Source: Brevibacterium sp. UCMA 11754
GTDB taxonomy: Bacteria > Actinomycetota > Actinomycetes > Actinomycetales > Brevibacteriaceae
Reading direction: 5' to 3'
Assembly: GCF_021532275.1 (NCBI RefSeq)
Contig: NZ_JACBOT010000036.1
Coordinates: 186,001 to 250,000 of the forward strand
DNA: 64,000 nt
Both the position numbers and the translations under genes were made by a program. The stretch's first letter is position 1. The number at the start of each line of letters is the position of its first letter. Positions 18,641 through 26,982 of this stretch are shown piece by piece. The notes beneath the pieces are model-generated. The model saw nothing but the letters and a program-made list of their open reading frames with translations, did not search any database and was not told the DNA's origin.

Positions 18641-19990
18641 TCAGTTCTCGTCGTCGCCTTCGACTGCGACGGCATCGTCTGAGTCATCGGCGCCCTCAGG
18701 TGCCTCTTCCTCAGCTGGAGAGGTGAACTCCTCCATATCGACGACGTTGCCTGCTGTGTCCTTGACGACAGCACCGGCGAGAGCAGCGGCCAGGGCCTTG
18801 CGGCGTGTGACCTCTCCGACCAGTGCGTTGACCTGGCCGGAGCTGTCGAGCATCTGAGCGAACTCATTCGGGTTCATGCCGTACTGCTGTGACGCAGAGA
18901 TGAGGTATTCGATGAGCTCGGGCTGTGTCACCTCGACCTCTTCGGCTTCGGCGATCGAGTCGAGGATGAACTGGGTGCGGAGATTGCGCTCGGTCTCCTC
19001 GGTGACCTCCTTGCGGTGCTCATCGTCATCCACGCGGCTCTCGGACTCAAGGTGACGCTCAACCTCGTCGGTGACGACCTTCTCAGGAACGGGCACGTTG
19101 AGGGTCTCGATCAGTGATTCGAGGACCTTGTCGCGTGCCTGAGCACCCTGGTCGGTCTCCTTCTGCTTCGCGGCCTGCTCGCGCAGGTCCGTACGCAGCT
19201 CGTCGATCGTGTCGAATTCGCTGGCCAGCTGGGCGAAGTCATCGTCAGCCTCTGGCAGTTCGCGAACCTTGACCGCGCTGAGTGTGATGGAGACTGTTCC
19301 GGTTTCACCGGCGTGCTCTCCGCCCGCGAAGGTGGTCTCGAAAGTGGTGGTCTCGTCTGCCGACAGACCGTCGAGAGCTTCGTCCATGCCATCGAGCATG
19401 GTCCCGGCGCCAACCTGGTAGGAGATGTCGGAGGCGGTGTCGATCTCTTCGCCGTCGATGGTGGCGACGAGGTCGAGGGTCACGAAGTCGTCCTTGGCCG
19501 CAGGACGGTCAACGGAGCTCAGCGTTCCGAAGCGGGTGCGCAGCTGCTCAAGCTCGGCATCGACGTCTTCATCGGTGACCTCGATCGGGTCGACCTCGAC
19601 ACTGATGGTGTCGTAGGCAGGCAGTTCGATCGTGGGGCGCACGTCGACCTCGACAGTGAAGGTCAGGTCGCCGTCTTCGGTGCCGTCGAGGCCGGGGACC
19701 TCGGAGATCTCGACCTCGGGCTGGCCCAATGGTTTGAGATCGTGCTCTTCGACGGCCTCGCGGTAGAACCCGTCGAGACCGTTGTTCACGGCCTCCTGGA
19801 TCACTGCGGGTCGGCCAACGCGCTGATCGATGATGCGCGCAGGGACCTTGCCCTGGCGGAAGCCCGGAATGGTGACCTGGCCACCGATGGTCTTGTATGC
19901 CTCGTCGATGCTCGGCTTGAGTTCGGCGTATGGGACATCCACGCTGATCTTGACCCGCGTGGGGTCGAGTTGCTCGACGGAGCTCTTCAC
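18641..19990 (-). CDS. tig: Trigger factor (ribosome-associated chaperone and PPIase)
   Basis: 449-residue three-domain chaperone. The N-terminal ribosome-docking loop reads GFRQGKVPARIIDQRVG. The central FKBP-type PPIase spans roughly residues 155-240, and the C-terminal chaperone domain is helical. The tail is acidic, ending in Asp/Glu repeats. I prefer the GTG at 19990 (MKSSVEQLDPTRVKI), because GAAAGG lies 7 bases upstream; an ATG 5 codons earlier is possible. Position before clpP1P2 is conserved in actinobacteria. Confidence 0.95.
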   Translation of the reverse strand: MKSSVEQLDPTRVKISVDVPYAELKPSIDEAYKTIGGQVTIPGFRQGKVPARIIDQRVGRPAVIQEAVNNGLDGFYREAVEEHDLKPLGQPEVEISEVPGLDGTEDGDLTFTVEVDVRPTIELPAYDTISVEVDPIEVTDEDVDAELEQLRTRFGTLSSVDRPAAKDDFVTLDLVATIDGEEIDTASDISYQVGAGTMLDGMDEALDGLSADETTTFETTFAGGEHAGETGTVSITLSAVKVRELPEADDDFAQLASEFDTIDELRTDLREQAAKQKETDQGAQARDKVLESLIETLNVPVPEKVVTDEVERHLESESRVDDDEHRKEVTEETERNLRTQFILDSIAEAEEVEVTQPELIEYLISASQQYGMNPNEFAQMLDSSGQVNALVGEVTRRKALAAALAGAVVKDTAGNVVDMEEFTSPAEEEAPEGADDSDDAVAVEGDDEN

Positions 19991-20245
19991 AGTGCGACCT
20001 TTCAATTTCGACAGTCATGCATAATCGGTCATCTGGTGACCTGGAGGGAGCGAAAGTCCACGATGAGATCGCGCACGTCCGCAAGACGCAGTCACCCATA
20101 TTACGCGAAACACGGGACAAAATACGAAACAGGCGGGCCGCCGCAGTACCGGAGTTCGCGAGGAGCGCAATCGATGCCGGTTCTGATGGACAGCGGAGCC
20201 GTGCACCGTGAACACATGCCCCCACGGAGGCACCGGCAACTCGGG

Positions 20246-21619
20246 TCAGGGTCGGGCGCGATGGAGCTCGTCGAGAGTGATGATCACATTGGATGCCGTC
20301 CACGACAGAGGCGCCACGGACACTGCCGCGCCTTCTGCACTGACCTTCTCGGGAAGGGAGCCGGCCTGCGTGCGATGGCTGCCCAACCAGTCGAGCACCC
20401 CGTCGGCCTGTGTTATACCGCCGATGCGGGCGAACCCGACTCCCATGAGTGATGTCGACGGGGTCCAGCTCGTGTGATCGAAGATCCACCCATGCCCCGG
20501 CTTGATCCCGCCGGCGGGTTGGCTAAGTCTGTCCCAAACGTGATCAAGGGTCGATTCTCCAAGGTCCAAGCCCGCGCCGGCTGCGGGCAGATAGGCTACC
20601 GCCGAATCGAGACCTCCCGAGGTCGGGTAGCGCTGCAGTCCATTGGCGATGAATGTTCGAGAGAATGTCGCTTCGAACGCATTGCAGCTGTCCCCGAGTG
20701 CGTCGGCTCCCCCATCTATGTGATCCCACAGGCCGCTGCTGTGCACTGCCAGCCTGACAAGTGCCTGCAGGCCCAACAGTGTGGGTCCCGCAGTGCCGAG
20801 CGTGACTTGGGATTCGCTGACCTCCCAGTAGTCGGACGACACCGGGGGCAGCACTGTGCCCCGCTCGGTGAGGTGGAGCAGACGCTGGGAAGAGCGACGC
20901 AGCATCGGTGCCATCGTCTCGAGGGCGACCGCTCCGTCTTTTCGCCCCGTGGCCCGGGCACCGACGTCATGGACGTCGCTGACGGCCCAGAGCAGAAGTC
21001 CAAGAGCGTCGAACTGAGAGGGGCGTTCGTCCGGGGCCAGCCCGAGGTCTGGGGTGAACCGTGCCGCGAATGACCCATCCTGCGATTGCCGCGACTGCAG
21101 GTGAAGAAGGTGCTGCCACGCCAGGTCGACCATTCCGACTCGGGCCAAAGCAACCGCAGCGAACGCCGCATCCCGCGGCCAGATATATCGCCACGGCTGG
21201 TCCCAGCTGGCCACCGTTGCCGGAAGGGAGTCGGTGAGTACCCACAGATCGAGAAGCGCCGAGGTGGCAAGATCGCGACGATGATCGGGCAGTTGCGTGA
21301 TCCATGCAGTGCACCGCTCCAGGAATTGCTGTTGCCGTACCGCCGGCCCCCGGTCTTCTATTCCGGGCATGACATGTGAGTTCGGCTCCAAGCGCTGCGC
21401 CATCTCGACGCCGATGCCTTCGCGCGCGGTCCCAGAGGTGAAGGCGACGGTGGCGGAGCGGAGGGGATCAGTCCGGCGCGCATGGGCGAGAATGTCCGTG
21501 CGTGAGGAAGTCACGAAGCCTGCGCCGAGGAGACCTGCACCTGCGAGGCCACCAGTGAGGACCTGTCGGCGGTTCAGCCGGGGCCAGGGCACTCGCCGCT
21601 GCTGGGGCTCGGGACTCAT
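20246..21619 (-). CDS. Tat-exported glycoside hydrolase family 15-like protein
   Basis: 457-residue protein starting at the ATG at 21619. The N-terminus has a twin-arginine signal, NRRQVLTGGLAGAGLLGAGF, so export in folded form is likely. The rest matches the (alpha/alpha)6 glucoamylase-like GH15 family: WRYIWPRDAAFAAVAL near residue 145, a first catalytic region SSDYWEVSE and a second acidic residue in LPEKVSAEG. Family members hydrolyse alpha-glucans or trehalose; the substrate here is not fixed. It is flanked by tig and by the left edge of the genomic island. The frame stays open upstream of 21619 across non-coding sequence and the tRNA fragment. Confidence 0.8.
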   Translation of the reverse strand: MSPEPQQRRVPWPRLNRRQVLTGGLAGAGLLGAGFVTSSRTDILAHARRTDPLRSATVAFTSGTAREGIGVEMAQRLEPNSHVMPGIEDRGPAVRQQQFLERCTAWITQLPDHRRDLATSALLDLWVLTDSLPATVASWDQPWRYIWPRDAAFAAVALARVGMVDLAWQHLLHLQSRQSQDGSFAARFTPDLGLAPDERPSQFDALGLLLWAVSDVHDVGARATGRKDGAVALETMAPMLRRSSQRLLHLTERGTVLPPVSSDYWEVSESQVTLGTAGPTLLGLQALVRLAVHSSGLWDHIDGGADALGDSCNAFEATFSRTFIANGLQRYPTSGGLDSAVAYLPAAGAGLDLGESTLDHVWDRLSQPAGGIKPGHGWIFDHTSWTPSTSLMGVGFARIGGITQADGVLDWLGSHRTQAGSLPEKVSAEGAAVSVAPLSWTASNVIITLDELHRARP

Positions 21620-21775
21620 ATGGGAACTGGCTTTCTGCCGTGGGCCACCATCAGTGATGAACGGTGCCGCCTCGGTCGTGCAGAATCGATGCGGGGACCC
21701 GGGCACACGGTGCTGGGCAGAAGGAGATTCTACCGGAACCCACCGCACTGCGGCCGACAGATCAAACGGGAACCG

Positions 21776-21806
21776 AAAAACCGGCCGGACCACATGGTCC
21801 GACCGG
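21776..21806 (-). terminator. Displaced native terminator of tRNA-Gly
   Basis: An 11-bp hairpin with one mismatch (arms 21781-21791 and 21796-21806, loop ACAT) is followed on the minus strand by TTTTT (21776-21780). It stands directly downstream of the 27-bp tRNA 3' fragment. It therefore looks like the original terminator of tRNA-Gly(TCC), now 20 kb away from the intact tRNA. Confidence 0.8.
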
Positions 21807-21811
21807 TCAAG

Positions 21812-21838
21812 GGAGGGGATGACGGGAATCGAACCCGC
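21812..21838 (-). repeat. attL: 27-bp 3' fragment of tRNA-Gly(TCC)
   Basis: Identical over 27 bp to 41745-41771. On the minus strand it reads as the T-arm and acceptor 3' strand (GCGGGTTCGATTCCCGTCAT and so on). Upstream sequence then departs completely from a tRNA. The fragment keeps the native downstream bases CCC instead of CCA, plus the native terminator. Confidence 0.9.
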
Positions 21839-22000
21839 TTGAACTCTCTTTTGAAACACTATTCTTCGTTGGATTCTAGGGGTTTGAAGAGGTTGGTGGG
21901 TTTGAGATATCAGTTCGTGCGGCTCCTCTGGCCGCATGATGCGGCCACCGTGCGGCACCATCTCCGCGAGGCATCAGAACGAAGATTATCAAAAAACATG

Positions 22001-22026
22001 CGAACTTCTACGAACATTAGCCGAAC
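22001..22026. promoter_or_regulatory. Three CGAAC iterons between attL and the excisionase gene
   Basis: CGAAC occurs at 22001-22005, 22011-22015 and 22022-22026, spaced 10 and 11 bases, that is, on one face of the helix. The location between attL and the excisionase start suits Xis arm binding or autoregulation. This is inference from spacing and place only. Confidence 0.4.
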
Positions 22027-22053
22027 TGCCGCACGTAGGGAGGGTATGAGCAA
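22027..22053 (+). promoter_or_regulatory. Leader shared with the LRV gene (copy 1)
   Basis: TGCCGCACGTAG, one variable base, then GAGGGTATGAGCAA is found here and at 34293-34319 with only that base different. It contains the ribosome-binding site GGGAGGG and the first codons of the excisionase-type gene. Confidence 0.75.
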
Positions 22054-22434
22054 AACAACACAGGCTTCACAACAGGCGCCCTCACTCGAGTCCACTTACT
22101 CCCCTTTGGCAATCATGCCTTCCCCGGGGCAGGACATCTACGTGCCCAACGGATTGCCATGTGTCTACACACCCGAGCAGGTTGCCGCCATCTTGCAGTG
22201 CGGAGTTCACTTCCTGCGCGACGGCACCCGGAACAGTGAGCTCCCACATCTACGCATCAATCGATCTGCCGTGCGGTTCACCTCCGCCGACATCAAAGAG
22301 ATCATGTCGATGTTCGCGGTCAAGCCCATGCCACAGGATGAGCTGGAATCTGCCGTCCCGGCCACGATGGCCGTACCCGAGACTTATGAGGATGGGGATT
22401 TGTCCGAGTACCCAGGCGGGAGCTTGCGGACTAG

Positions 22435-22451
22435 GGCATGTCTCCTTTATT
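22435..22451. repeat. Left terminal inverted repeat of the 3.1-kb insertion
   Basis: GGCATGTCTCCTTTATT. It pairs with 25532-25548, 16 of 17 positions identical. Confidence 0.8.
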
Positions 22452-22480
22452 CGAGGCTGTGGGGCTGACGCTGTGGATGG

Positions 22481-23392
22481 GTGACTACGCACGACCGCCA
22501 TCAAATCTTCACTGACGAGCAGTGGGAGAAAATCGAACCGCTACTGCCCTCGAATGCCGGCAAGAGAGCCCGACTGTTTGAGAACAATCGTCGGATCGTC
22601 GAAGGAATCGTCTACCGATACCGGGCCGGCATCGCCTGGCGCGACCTGCCCCGTGAGCACTTCGGCCCCTGGCAGACAGTGTGGAAACGCCACCGCCGCT
22701 ACGCCGCCGACGGCACCTGGGACCGCGTGCTGGCCCAGGTTCTCTCTGAGGCCGACGCTGCCGGTGACATCGATTGGAACGTCTCCGTCGACGGCACCAT
22801 CAACCGTGCCCACCAGCACGCGACGAACACAACCCGCCCCGATCAAGACACAGGGGGTTACATCGAATTACAAGAATCTGCCCGATCCGACGTGTGAACC
22901 GGCCGGACACGGCATCGGAGGCTCACGTGGTGGACTGACGACGAAGATCCACCACGCCGTCGACGGCAAGGGCAGACCTCTGGCTGTCGTGGTCACCGGC
23001 GGGCAACGCCACGACGGAGTGATGCTGCCGCAGGTTCTGGCCGACATTCGAGTCCCACGGGTCGGTGGCGGTCGTGCTCGCACCCGTCCGGATGCAGTGT
23101 TGGCTGATCGTGCTTATGGGTCCAAGGCAATCGCGAATACCTGCGTTCGCGCGGATTCCGTACAGTGATCCCGGAGAAGAAAGACCAGATCGCGACTCGA
23201 AAGAAACGCGGCAACAAAGGTGGGCGACCGCCGGCGTTCGATGCCGCCGCGTATCGGAACCGCAATGTCGTCGAGCGTTCGTTTGCCTACGTCAAGCAAT
23301 GGCGAGGATTAGCGACGAAATACCACAAACTCGCCATCACCTATCGAGCGGCCGTCGTGATCAGCGCGATCCTGAAATGGCTACGTCGATAA
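22481..23392 (+). pseudogene. IS5-family transposase, broken by two frameshifts
   Basis: A transposase of the IS5 family (IS427-like) can be read in three pieces. Piece one (from the GTG at 22481) has IFTDEQWEKIEPLLPS and the first catalytic Asp in NVSVDGTINRAH. Near 22893 one extra base shifts the frame to a piece with SRGGLTTKIHHAVDGKGRPL and the second Asp in VLADRAYGSK. Near 23131 a missing base restores the first frame, giving RNRNVVERSFAYVKQWR with the catalytic Glu. All DDE residues exist but no single frame encodes them. The +1/-1 pair does not fit the usual -1 programmed shift, so decay (or base-call error) is likelier. Confidence 0.85.
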
Positions 23393-23414
23393 ACTTGGTT
23401 GCGAGCTAAGTAGC

Positions 23415-23789
23415 TTACAAATATTCAGTACTCCAAGGACCGGTTGCGGTTCCAACGATCACAGTATCTACATCAGCGCCATCAAAATGTACGGCTCCTG
23501 CCGGTACATATAAGAATGATCCCGATGGGTAGGATCTGGCAGCGCCAGGTTCGAGCACCGGGCCGTATCCAAGTCTGAGTGTGCCCGCCGCTACATGGAG
23601 ATGGGCGGGTGCAGAGTGTGAGTGTGGTCCATCGTAGACACCAGCGGGAATGAAGAATGCATAGGAGAACATTTCTCCAGGAGCACGGCTGCCAATGAGA
23701 GTCGCAGATTTCGTGCCATCATCGTGCGTTACTTCCCACGGCATGTCATTTGGGTCAAAGGCTGCTGCGCCAGACAGAGAGTTGATCAT
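23415..23789 (-). CDS. Cupin-domain protein
   Basis: 124-residue single-domain cupin. The metal-binding first motif is GPHSHSAPAHLHVAAGTLRL and the second is YVPAGAVHFDG. Small cupins of this type serve as dioxygenases, isomerases or ligand sensors; no specific role can be assigned. It lies inside the 3.1-kb insertion with its 3' end about 20 bases from the transposase stop. The gene has the same direction as the DJ-1/PfpI gene, but a strong hairpin lies between them. Confidence 0.8.
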   Translation of the reverse strand: MINSLSGAAAFDPNDMPWEVTHDDGTKSATLIGSRAPGEMFSYAFFIPAGVYDGPHSHSAPAHLHVAAGTLRLGYGPVLEPGAARSYPSGSFLYVPAGAVHFDGADVDTVIVGTATGPWSTEYL

Positions 23790-23901
23790 GGTCCGAGCCT
23801 AGTTCTTTGCGCAGCCACACAGCTGGCGGGATTCGGACTTCACACTTTGCAGAATCTCCCGCCATTTGGGAGACGTGCCCTAGTGTGATTACGTCTGCTT
23901 G

Positions 23902-23952
23902 AAACAATCGTGAGGACTGGCCACACCGTGTCGTCAGTCCTCACGATTGTTT
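23902..23952. terminator. Bidirectional hairpin terminator inside the insertion
   Basis: A perfect 18-bp stem (AAACAATCGTGAGGACTG at 23902-23919 with 23935-23952) has A/T runs at both feet. It lies 50 bases after the DJ-1/PfpI stop on the minus strand and upstream of the cupin gene. Confidence 0.8.
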
Positions 23953-24002
23953 ACTGCGCCGCTGTCGTACTCAACGGGATCATCGCTTGGCTACAACATT
24001 CG

Positions 24003-24710
24003 TCACACACGCCCTAGGCCAGCAGGTTGTACGTATGAGCTGGTTATGCCCATAGCGGCGGCGAGATTGCGGAGCATCCCAGGCGTTGCGGTCCACTCCG
24101 CTGCCGTGATGAGATTACCGTCAATGACGGTATCCATTAGATTGGTCGGCTCCCAGATAGCGCCGACAGATTGGGCCTGGGGACGGCAGCAGGGATGGCC
24201 GGTACATGTACGTCCGTCGAGGACCCCGGCCGCAGCCAAGATCTGTATGCCATGGCAGATCGAAGCGACCGGTTTGTCTTCGTCGAAGAACCGGCGGACC
24301 CAATCCAAAATCGTCTCGTTAAGCTGGAGACTTTCCGGTGACCGCCCCCCGGGTACGATAAGGCCGCTGTAGTCGGCCGGATCCACGTTGTCAAAATTGC
24401 GAGTGATCAGGACCGCGTGGCCTGGACGTTCACTAACCGCCTGGAATCCCACAGGATTACCGCCCGATAGTCCCAGAGAGTTGGCGAACACCACATCTTG
24501 AGCGCCATCGATATGAGAACGGTCAAAATCGTGGATGCATGACATCACCATTTGCCCGCGATCCTTGCCCGGGCTCACTACATCGACGACAATATTAAGC
24601 ATTTCTAACGCCTGGATCGACACCATCGCCTCATAATCTTCAACCCAGTCACCAACGAGCATCAGCACTTTTGGCCCGGCCGGAGCCAGTTTTGCGTCGG
24701 AATAGACCAT
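24003..24710 (-). CDS. DJ-1/PfpI family protein
   Basis: 235-residue flavodoxin-like-fold protein of the DJ-1/PfpI superfamily, class I amidotransferase-like. The nucleophile elbow VASICHGIQILAAAG holds Cys at about residue 152 followed by His, and an acidic partner is present in GDWVEDYEAM. The loop IVPGGRSPESLQLN is typical. The family includes deglycases, glyoxalases, isonitrile hydratases and peptidases. The island's nitrilase makes isonitrile hydratase a tempting thought, but nothing here proves it. It ends at a strong hairpin. Confidence 0.85.
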   Translation of the reverse strand: MVYSDAKLAPAGPKVLMLVGDWVEDYEAMVSIQALEMLNIVVDVVSPGKDRGQMVMSCIHDFDRSHIDGAQDVVFANSLGLSGGNPVGFQAVSERPGHAVLITRNFDNVDPADYSGLIVPGGRSPESLQLNETILDWVRRFFDEDKPVASICHGIQILAAAGVLDGRTCTGHPCCRPQAQSVGAIWEPTNLMDTVIDGNLITAAEWTATPGMLRNLAAAMGITSSYVQPAGLGRV

Positions 24711-25531
24711 CGATATCTCCTTTCGAAAATTTCACGTTAACCTCTACATGAGGTTCGCGGCAACTTGTGGGCACATGGCCTGTTGTACACTGTCTGTGCA
24801 GACACTTCCTCTTCGAAGACGACCTAAAGGCGTGGAAGCAGCATGGAGTCGGTTCGCGCGAAGTCGGGCGAAGGATCCGTTCCTTCAGCGGACCCTCACA
24901 TCGTCACCGAGCCCATGGCTGGTTGAGCGACAAGCCACAGATCATTTTCAGCGATCATAAACAATCCTGCCTTTCTTGGGCCCCTATTTCTTCACAAAGT
25001 AGCCTGCCAATCGATTCCAGGCAAAGGTCCTCGGCTGGGCCGCTGGCGTCTGTGACAACGAGTATCACTAGATCAGGCAGGTTCGCGATGTCTGGCTGGT
25101 CGACCAGTCGAACGATTTCAGCGCAGCAGCTCCTCTGGCGCACAAGGCAGAGGTCATCACTGATGATCTGCTCACCCTTACCGAAGCCGTCGATTCCGTG
25201 CTCGGTATCTGGGTCTTCTCAAACAACTGCTTCGCCAGGTCACTATCGATCCCGAGGGTGAAGTGCTCTATAGAACGTCGGAACTCATCGGCGAGTTTGC
25301 ACAGTGACTGCTGACTGACTCCGACTTCGTGGCAAAGACCAGATCGCCACGACAGCAGCCGATATGGCTGCGAGTTTCGGCCCCGAGATCCTCAGTACAT
25401 CCGCGCCAACGGAACCGGTATTAGAACCCTGGTTGGGCTCGCAATCCACGCCCAACGCACCTCAGTCCGATCCCCACACTGAGCTAACCCGAGCTCTTAC
25501 GCCCACAGGGCGTGTCAGTCCTGAAGTCGCC
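24711..25531. other. Decayed coding DNA inside the 3.1-kb insertion, no intact gene
   Basis: About 820 bases without a convincing complete gene. Plus-strand fragments read like coding sequence interrupted by frameshifts. One piece (about 25075-25210) includes QVRDVWLVDQSNDFSAAAPL, and the next (25200-25307) includes LLKQLLRQVTIDPEGEVLYR and ends at TGA. I do not recognise the parent family. An unrecognised open stretch of 62 codons runs from 25364 to 25552, reaching the right inverted repeat. Confidence 0.45.
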
Positions 25532-25548
25532 AATAAAGGAGACACGCC
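25532..25548. repeat. Right terminal inverted repeat of the 3.1-kb insertion
   Basis: AATAAAGGAGACACGCC, the reverse complement of the left end apart from one base. It is followed by TTAG and then by the rest of the interrupted excisionase reading frame. Confidence 0.8.
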
Positions 25549-25705
25549 TTAGACGGCGGATGAAGAAGCTCATCGACGAGCGCAAAGCTGAGCTCGCCAG
25601 CAAGAACTAGATAGCTACGCTATCCATAGCTGTCGTCAGCTGAGGGTGATCACCGCCTCCTCAGACACCTATATGTGTATTCCGTGTTGAGAGGTTTTGA
25701 TTGAT

Positions 25706-25804
25706 ATGAGCGCTAAGGAGCAATCCAAAAGCTCAGTCGGGTTCGTGATTGTGCTAGCCCTGCTCATCCTGGCAGGACTGTTCGTCGCCTACGGATGGGA
25801 CTGA
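25706..25804 (+). CDS. Single-pass membrane micropeptide, 32 residues
   Basis: MSAKEQSKSS is followed by a 20-residue hydrophobic helix (VGFVIVLALLILAGLFVAYG) and stops after Trp-Asp. GAGAGG lies about 9 bases upstream of the ATG. It follows the excisionase 3' end by about 95 bases. Such peptides often accompany transporters or act as membrane toxins, but no partner can be identified. It is too short for confident gene calling. Confidence 0.5.
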   Translation: MSAKEQSKSSVGFVIVLALLILAGLFVAYGWD

Positions 25805-26346
25805 TGCAAGGAGAGGTGACAATTTGATTGCCATGCTGCAAAGGCAACTGTCTCTATGATTGCTTCGTACTCTATTGGTGTAACAGGGCGAAGAACGATT
25901 GCATCGCCGCGTTGTCCCCAGCGGCGCCGACTCGTCCCATCGATCCGACCAACCCACGATGGGCAAGGGCACGGGTGAGCCTTTTCGACCTAAATTGGCC
26001 GTATTCAACTGGTCGTCGCAACAGTTGAATACGGCCTGTATCACAAGATCGCACTGGACACCGATACCGAAAGCAGGATTCAGATTGCGGTAGAGGGCTC
26101 TGCACCATGTCAGTGCGTAGCTCTGCTGTTCGGCAATCAGCTTGCGCGGTGCAGGTCTCGCTCGCTGGAGTTACGACATCGCTCAGAGCAGGTCACTAGC
26201 AGAATGATATCCGCAGCCTCGCAAGTCAATAAGGCCAGCTACGAATGACGCACCCATATATCGGGTTAAGGTCCAAGGATGGTCTCGCATCTATTAGTAT
26301 TCCGAGCCCGTCTTGCGTACCGCCGGAACATCTCGTAGCATCGCTC
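25805..26346. other. Non-coding stretch upstream of the TetR operon
   Basis: No gene seen. It contains a perfect 15-bp inverted repeat, GGCCGTATTCAACTG (25997-26011 with 26022-26036, loop 10), that could act as a terminator in either direction. The rest is lower in GC than the neighbours, and no coding frame persists. Confidence 0.5.
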
Positions 26347-26366
26347 CCTAACGACCATTAGTTAGG
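26347..26366. promoter_or_regulatory. Palindromic operator candidate upstream of the TetR gene
   Basis: CCTAAC, 8 bases, GTTAGG forms a perfect dyad ending 7 bases before the TetR start codon. TetR-family genes are often autoregulated from such sites, which would also control the downstream permease, DUF917 and hyuA genes. Confidence 0.55.
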
Positions 26367-26373
26367 AATCAGG

Positions 26374-26982
26374 ATGATGAAGTCCCAGATCCTCGCCAAC
26401 GCACGAGAAGCATTTGGTAGTCATGGATACGCAGAGACCAGCCTGCGTCAGATCGCCGAGAAGGTTGGCATCAAGACGCCCTCTCTCTACGCGCACTTTC
26501 CGAACAAGAGTGCCCTCTACGAGGCTGTGTACAACGAGGTCGCGAGTGAGCACAGTGAGTTCTTCGGCGGTCTTGTCGATGAGACCTCTGATCTCACTCC
26601 GCTGGAGCGGCTTCATGCTCTCCTCTCTGGGATCGAGACGTATTATCGCGTTCGTCCTGATCTTGCCGATTTCAGTCTCCGGGCTGCAGTCGCCGAATCT
26701 CATCCGAGCGGCCACGGCCTGCGGCGGATATTTCTGGATTCGGAGTCCTCGCTCATCTTTGCCGTGCAGCAGAGCTTCGATGATGGTGTTGCCTCACGCC
26801 AGTTCGCGCCCGGAGACACCGAAGAATTTTCTGCGCTTTTCCTCATGTTGATGGATGGCTTGTTCCTCCAACTCACACACTACGAACCGGCAGTGTTCCG
26901 ACAGCGTTTCGAACTCGCTTGGCGACAGCTGAGCCGAATGCTCGTAACTACCACCTGGGGAGAAGACCATGGAGACGAATGA
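26374..26982 (+). CDS. TetR/AcrR family transcriptional regulator
   Basis: 202-residue regulator. The N-terminal HTH reads GYAETSLRQIAEKVGIKTPS followed by LYAHFPNKSALYEAV, the classic TetR signature; the ligand domain is divergent. It is the first gene of an apparent four-gene operon and overlaps the permease start by 14 bases. A palindrome lies just upstream, so autoregulation is likely. The effector is presumably the transported substrate or a derivative. Confidence 0.9.
   Translation: MMKSQILANAREAFGSHGYAETSLRQIAEKVGIKTPSLYAHFPNKSALYEAVYNEVASEHSEFFGGLVDETSDLTPLERLHALLSGIETYYRVRPDLADFSLRAAVAESHPSGHGLRRIFLDSESSLIFAVQQSFDDGVASRQFAPGDTEEFSALFLMLMDGLFLQLTHYEPAVFRQRFELAWRQLSRMLVTTTWGEDHGDE

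Larger units (their letters stand above)
22435..25548. mobile_element. 3.1-kb IS5-family-bounded insertion carrying cupin and DJ-1/PfpI genes
   Basis: The 17-bp end GGCATGTCTCCTTTATT (22435-22451) is repeated inverted at 25532-25548 with one mismatch. Flanks are CTAG on the left and TTAG on the right, so at least TAG is shared, compatible with IS5-group target choice. A lone IS of this type should be about 970 bp. Here the transposase's own right end is lost at about 23393 (ATAAA followed by unrelated DNA). A right end with a short remnant resembling the transposase 3' region (TCCTGAA...GTCG...ATAAA) appears only at about 25519-25548. The unit therefore looks like a decayed composite transposon or an IS that captured 2.1 kb. 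Confidence 0.7.
22046..25610 (+). pseudogene. Excisionase-type helix-turn-helix gene split by an insertion
   Basis: The 5' part (22046-22432) encodes 129 residues with a MerR/excisionase HTH: CVYTPEQVAAILQCGVHFLR, then ELPHLRINRSAVRFTSADIK. At 22435 an IS5-family end begins. On the far side of the insertion, from 25549, the sequence continues in the same frame. Joining across one TAG copy gives SLRTRRRMKKLIDERKAELA SKN and a stop at 25608-25610, for a protein of about 148 residues. The likely role was as recombination directionality factor of the island. The DNA as it stands yields a truncated protein with an aberrant tail to a stop at 22468. Confidence 0.75.

Noticed and set aside
24003..24710. 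Isonitrile hydratase linked to the nitrilase pathway
   Set aside because: The DJ-1/PfpI family is too broad and the gene belongs to a separate transposon-like unit 14 kb away.
25997..26036. Attachment site or IS end
   Set aside because: It is a simple 15-bp hairpin with no second copy and no transposase; a terminator is the simpler reading.
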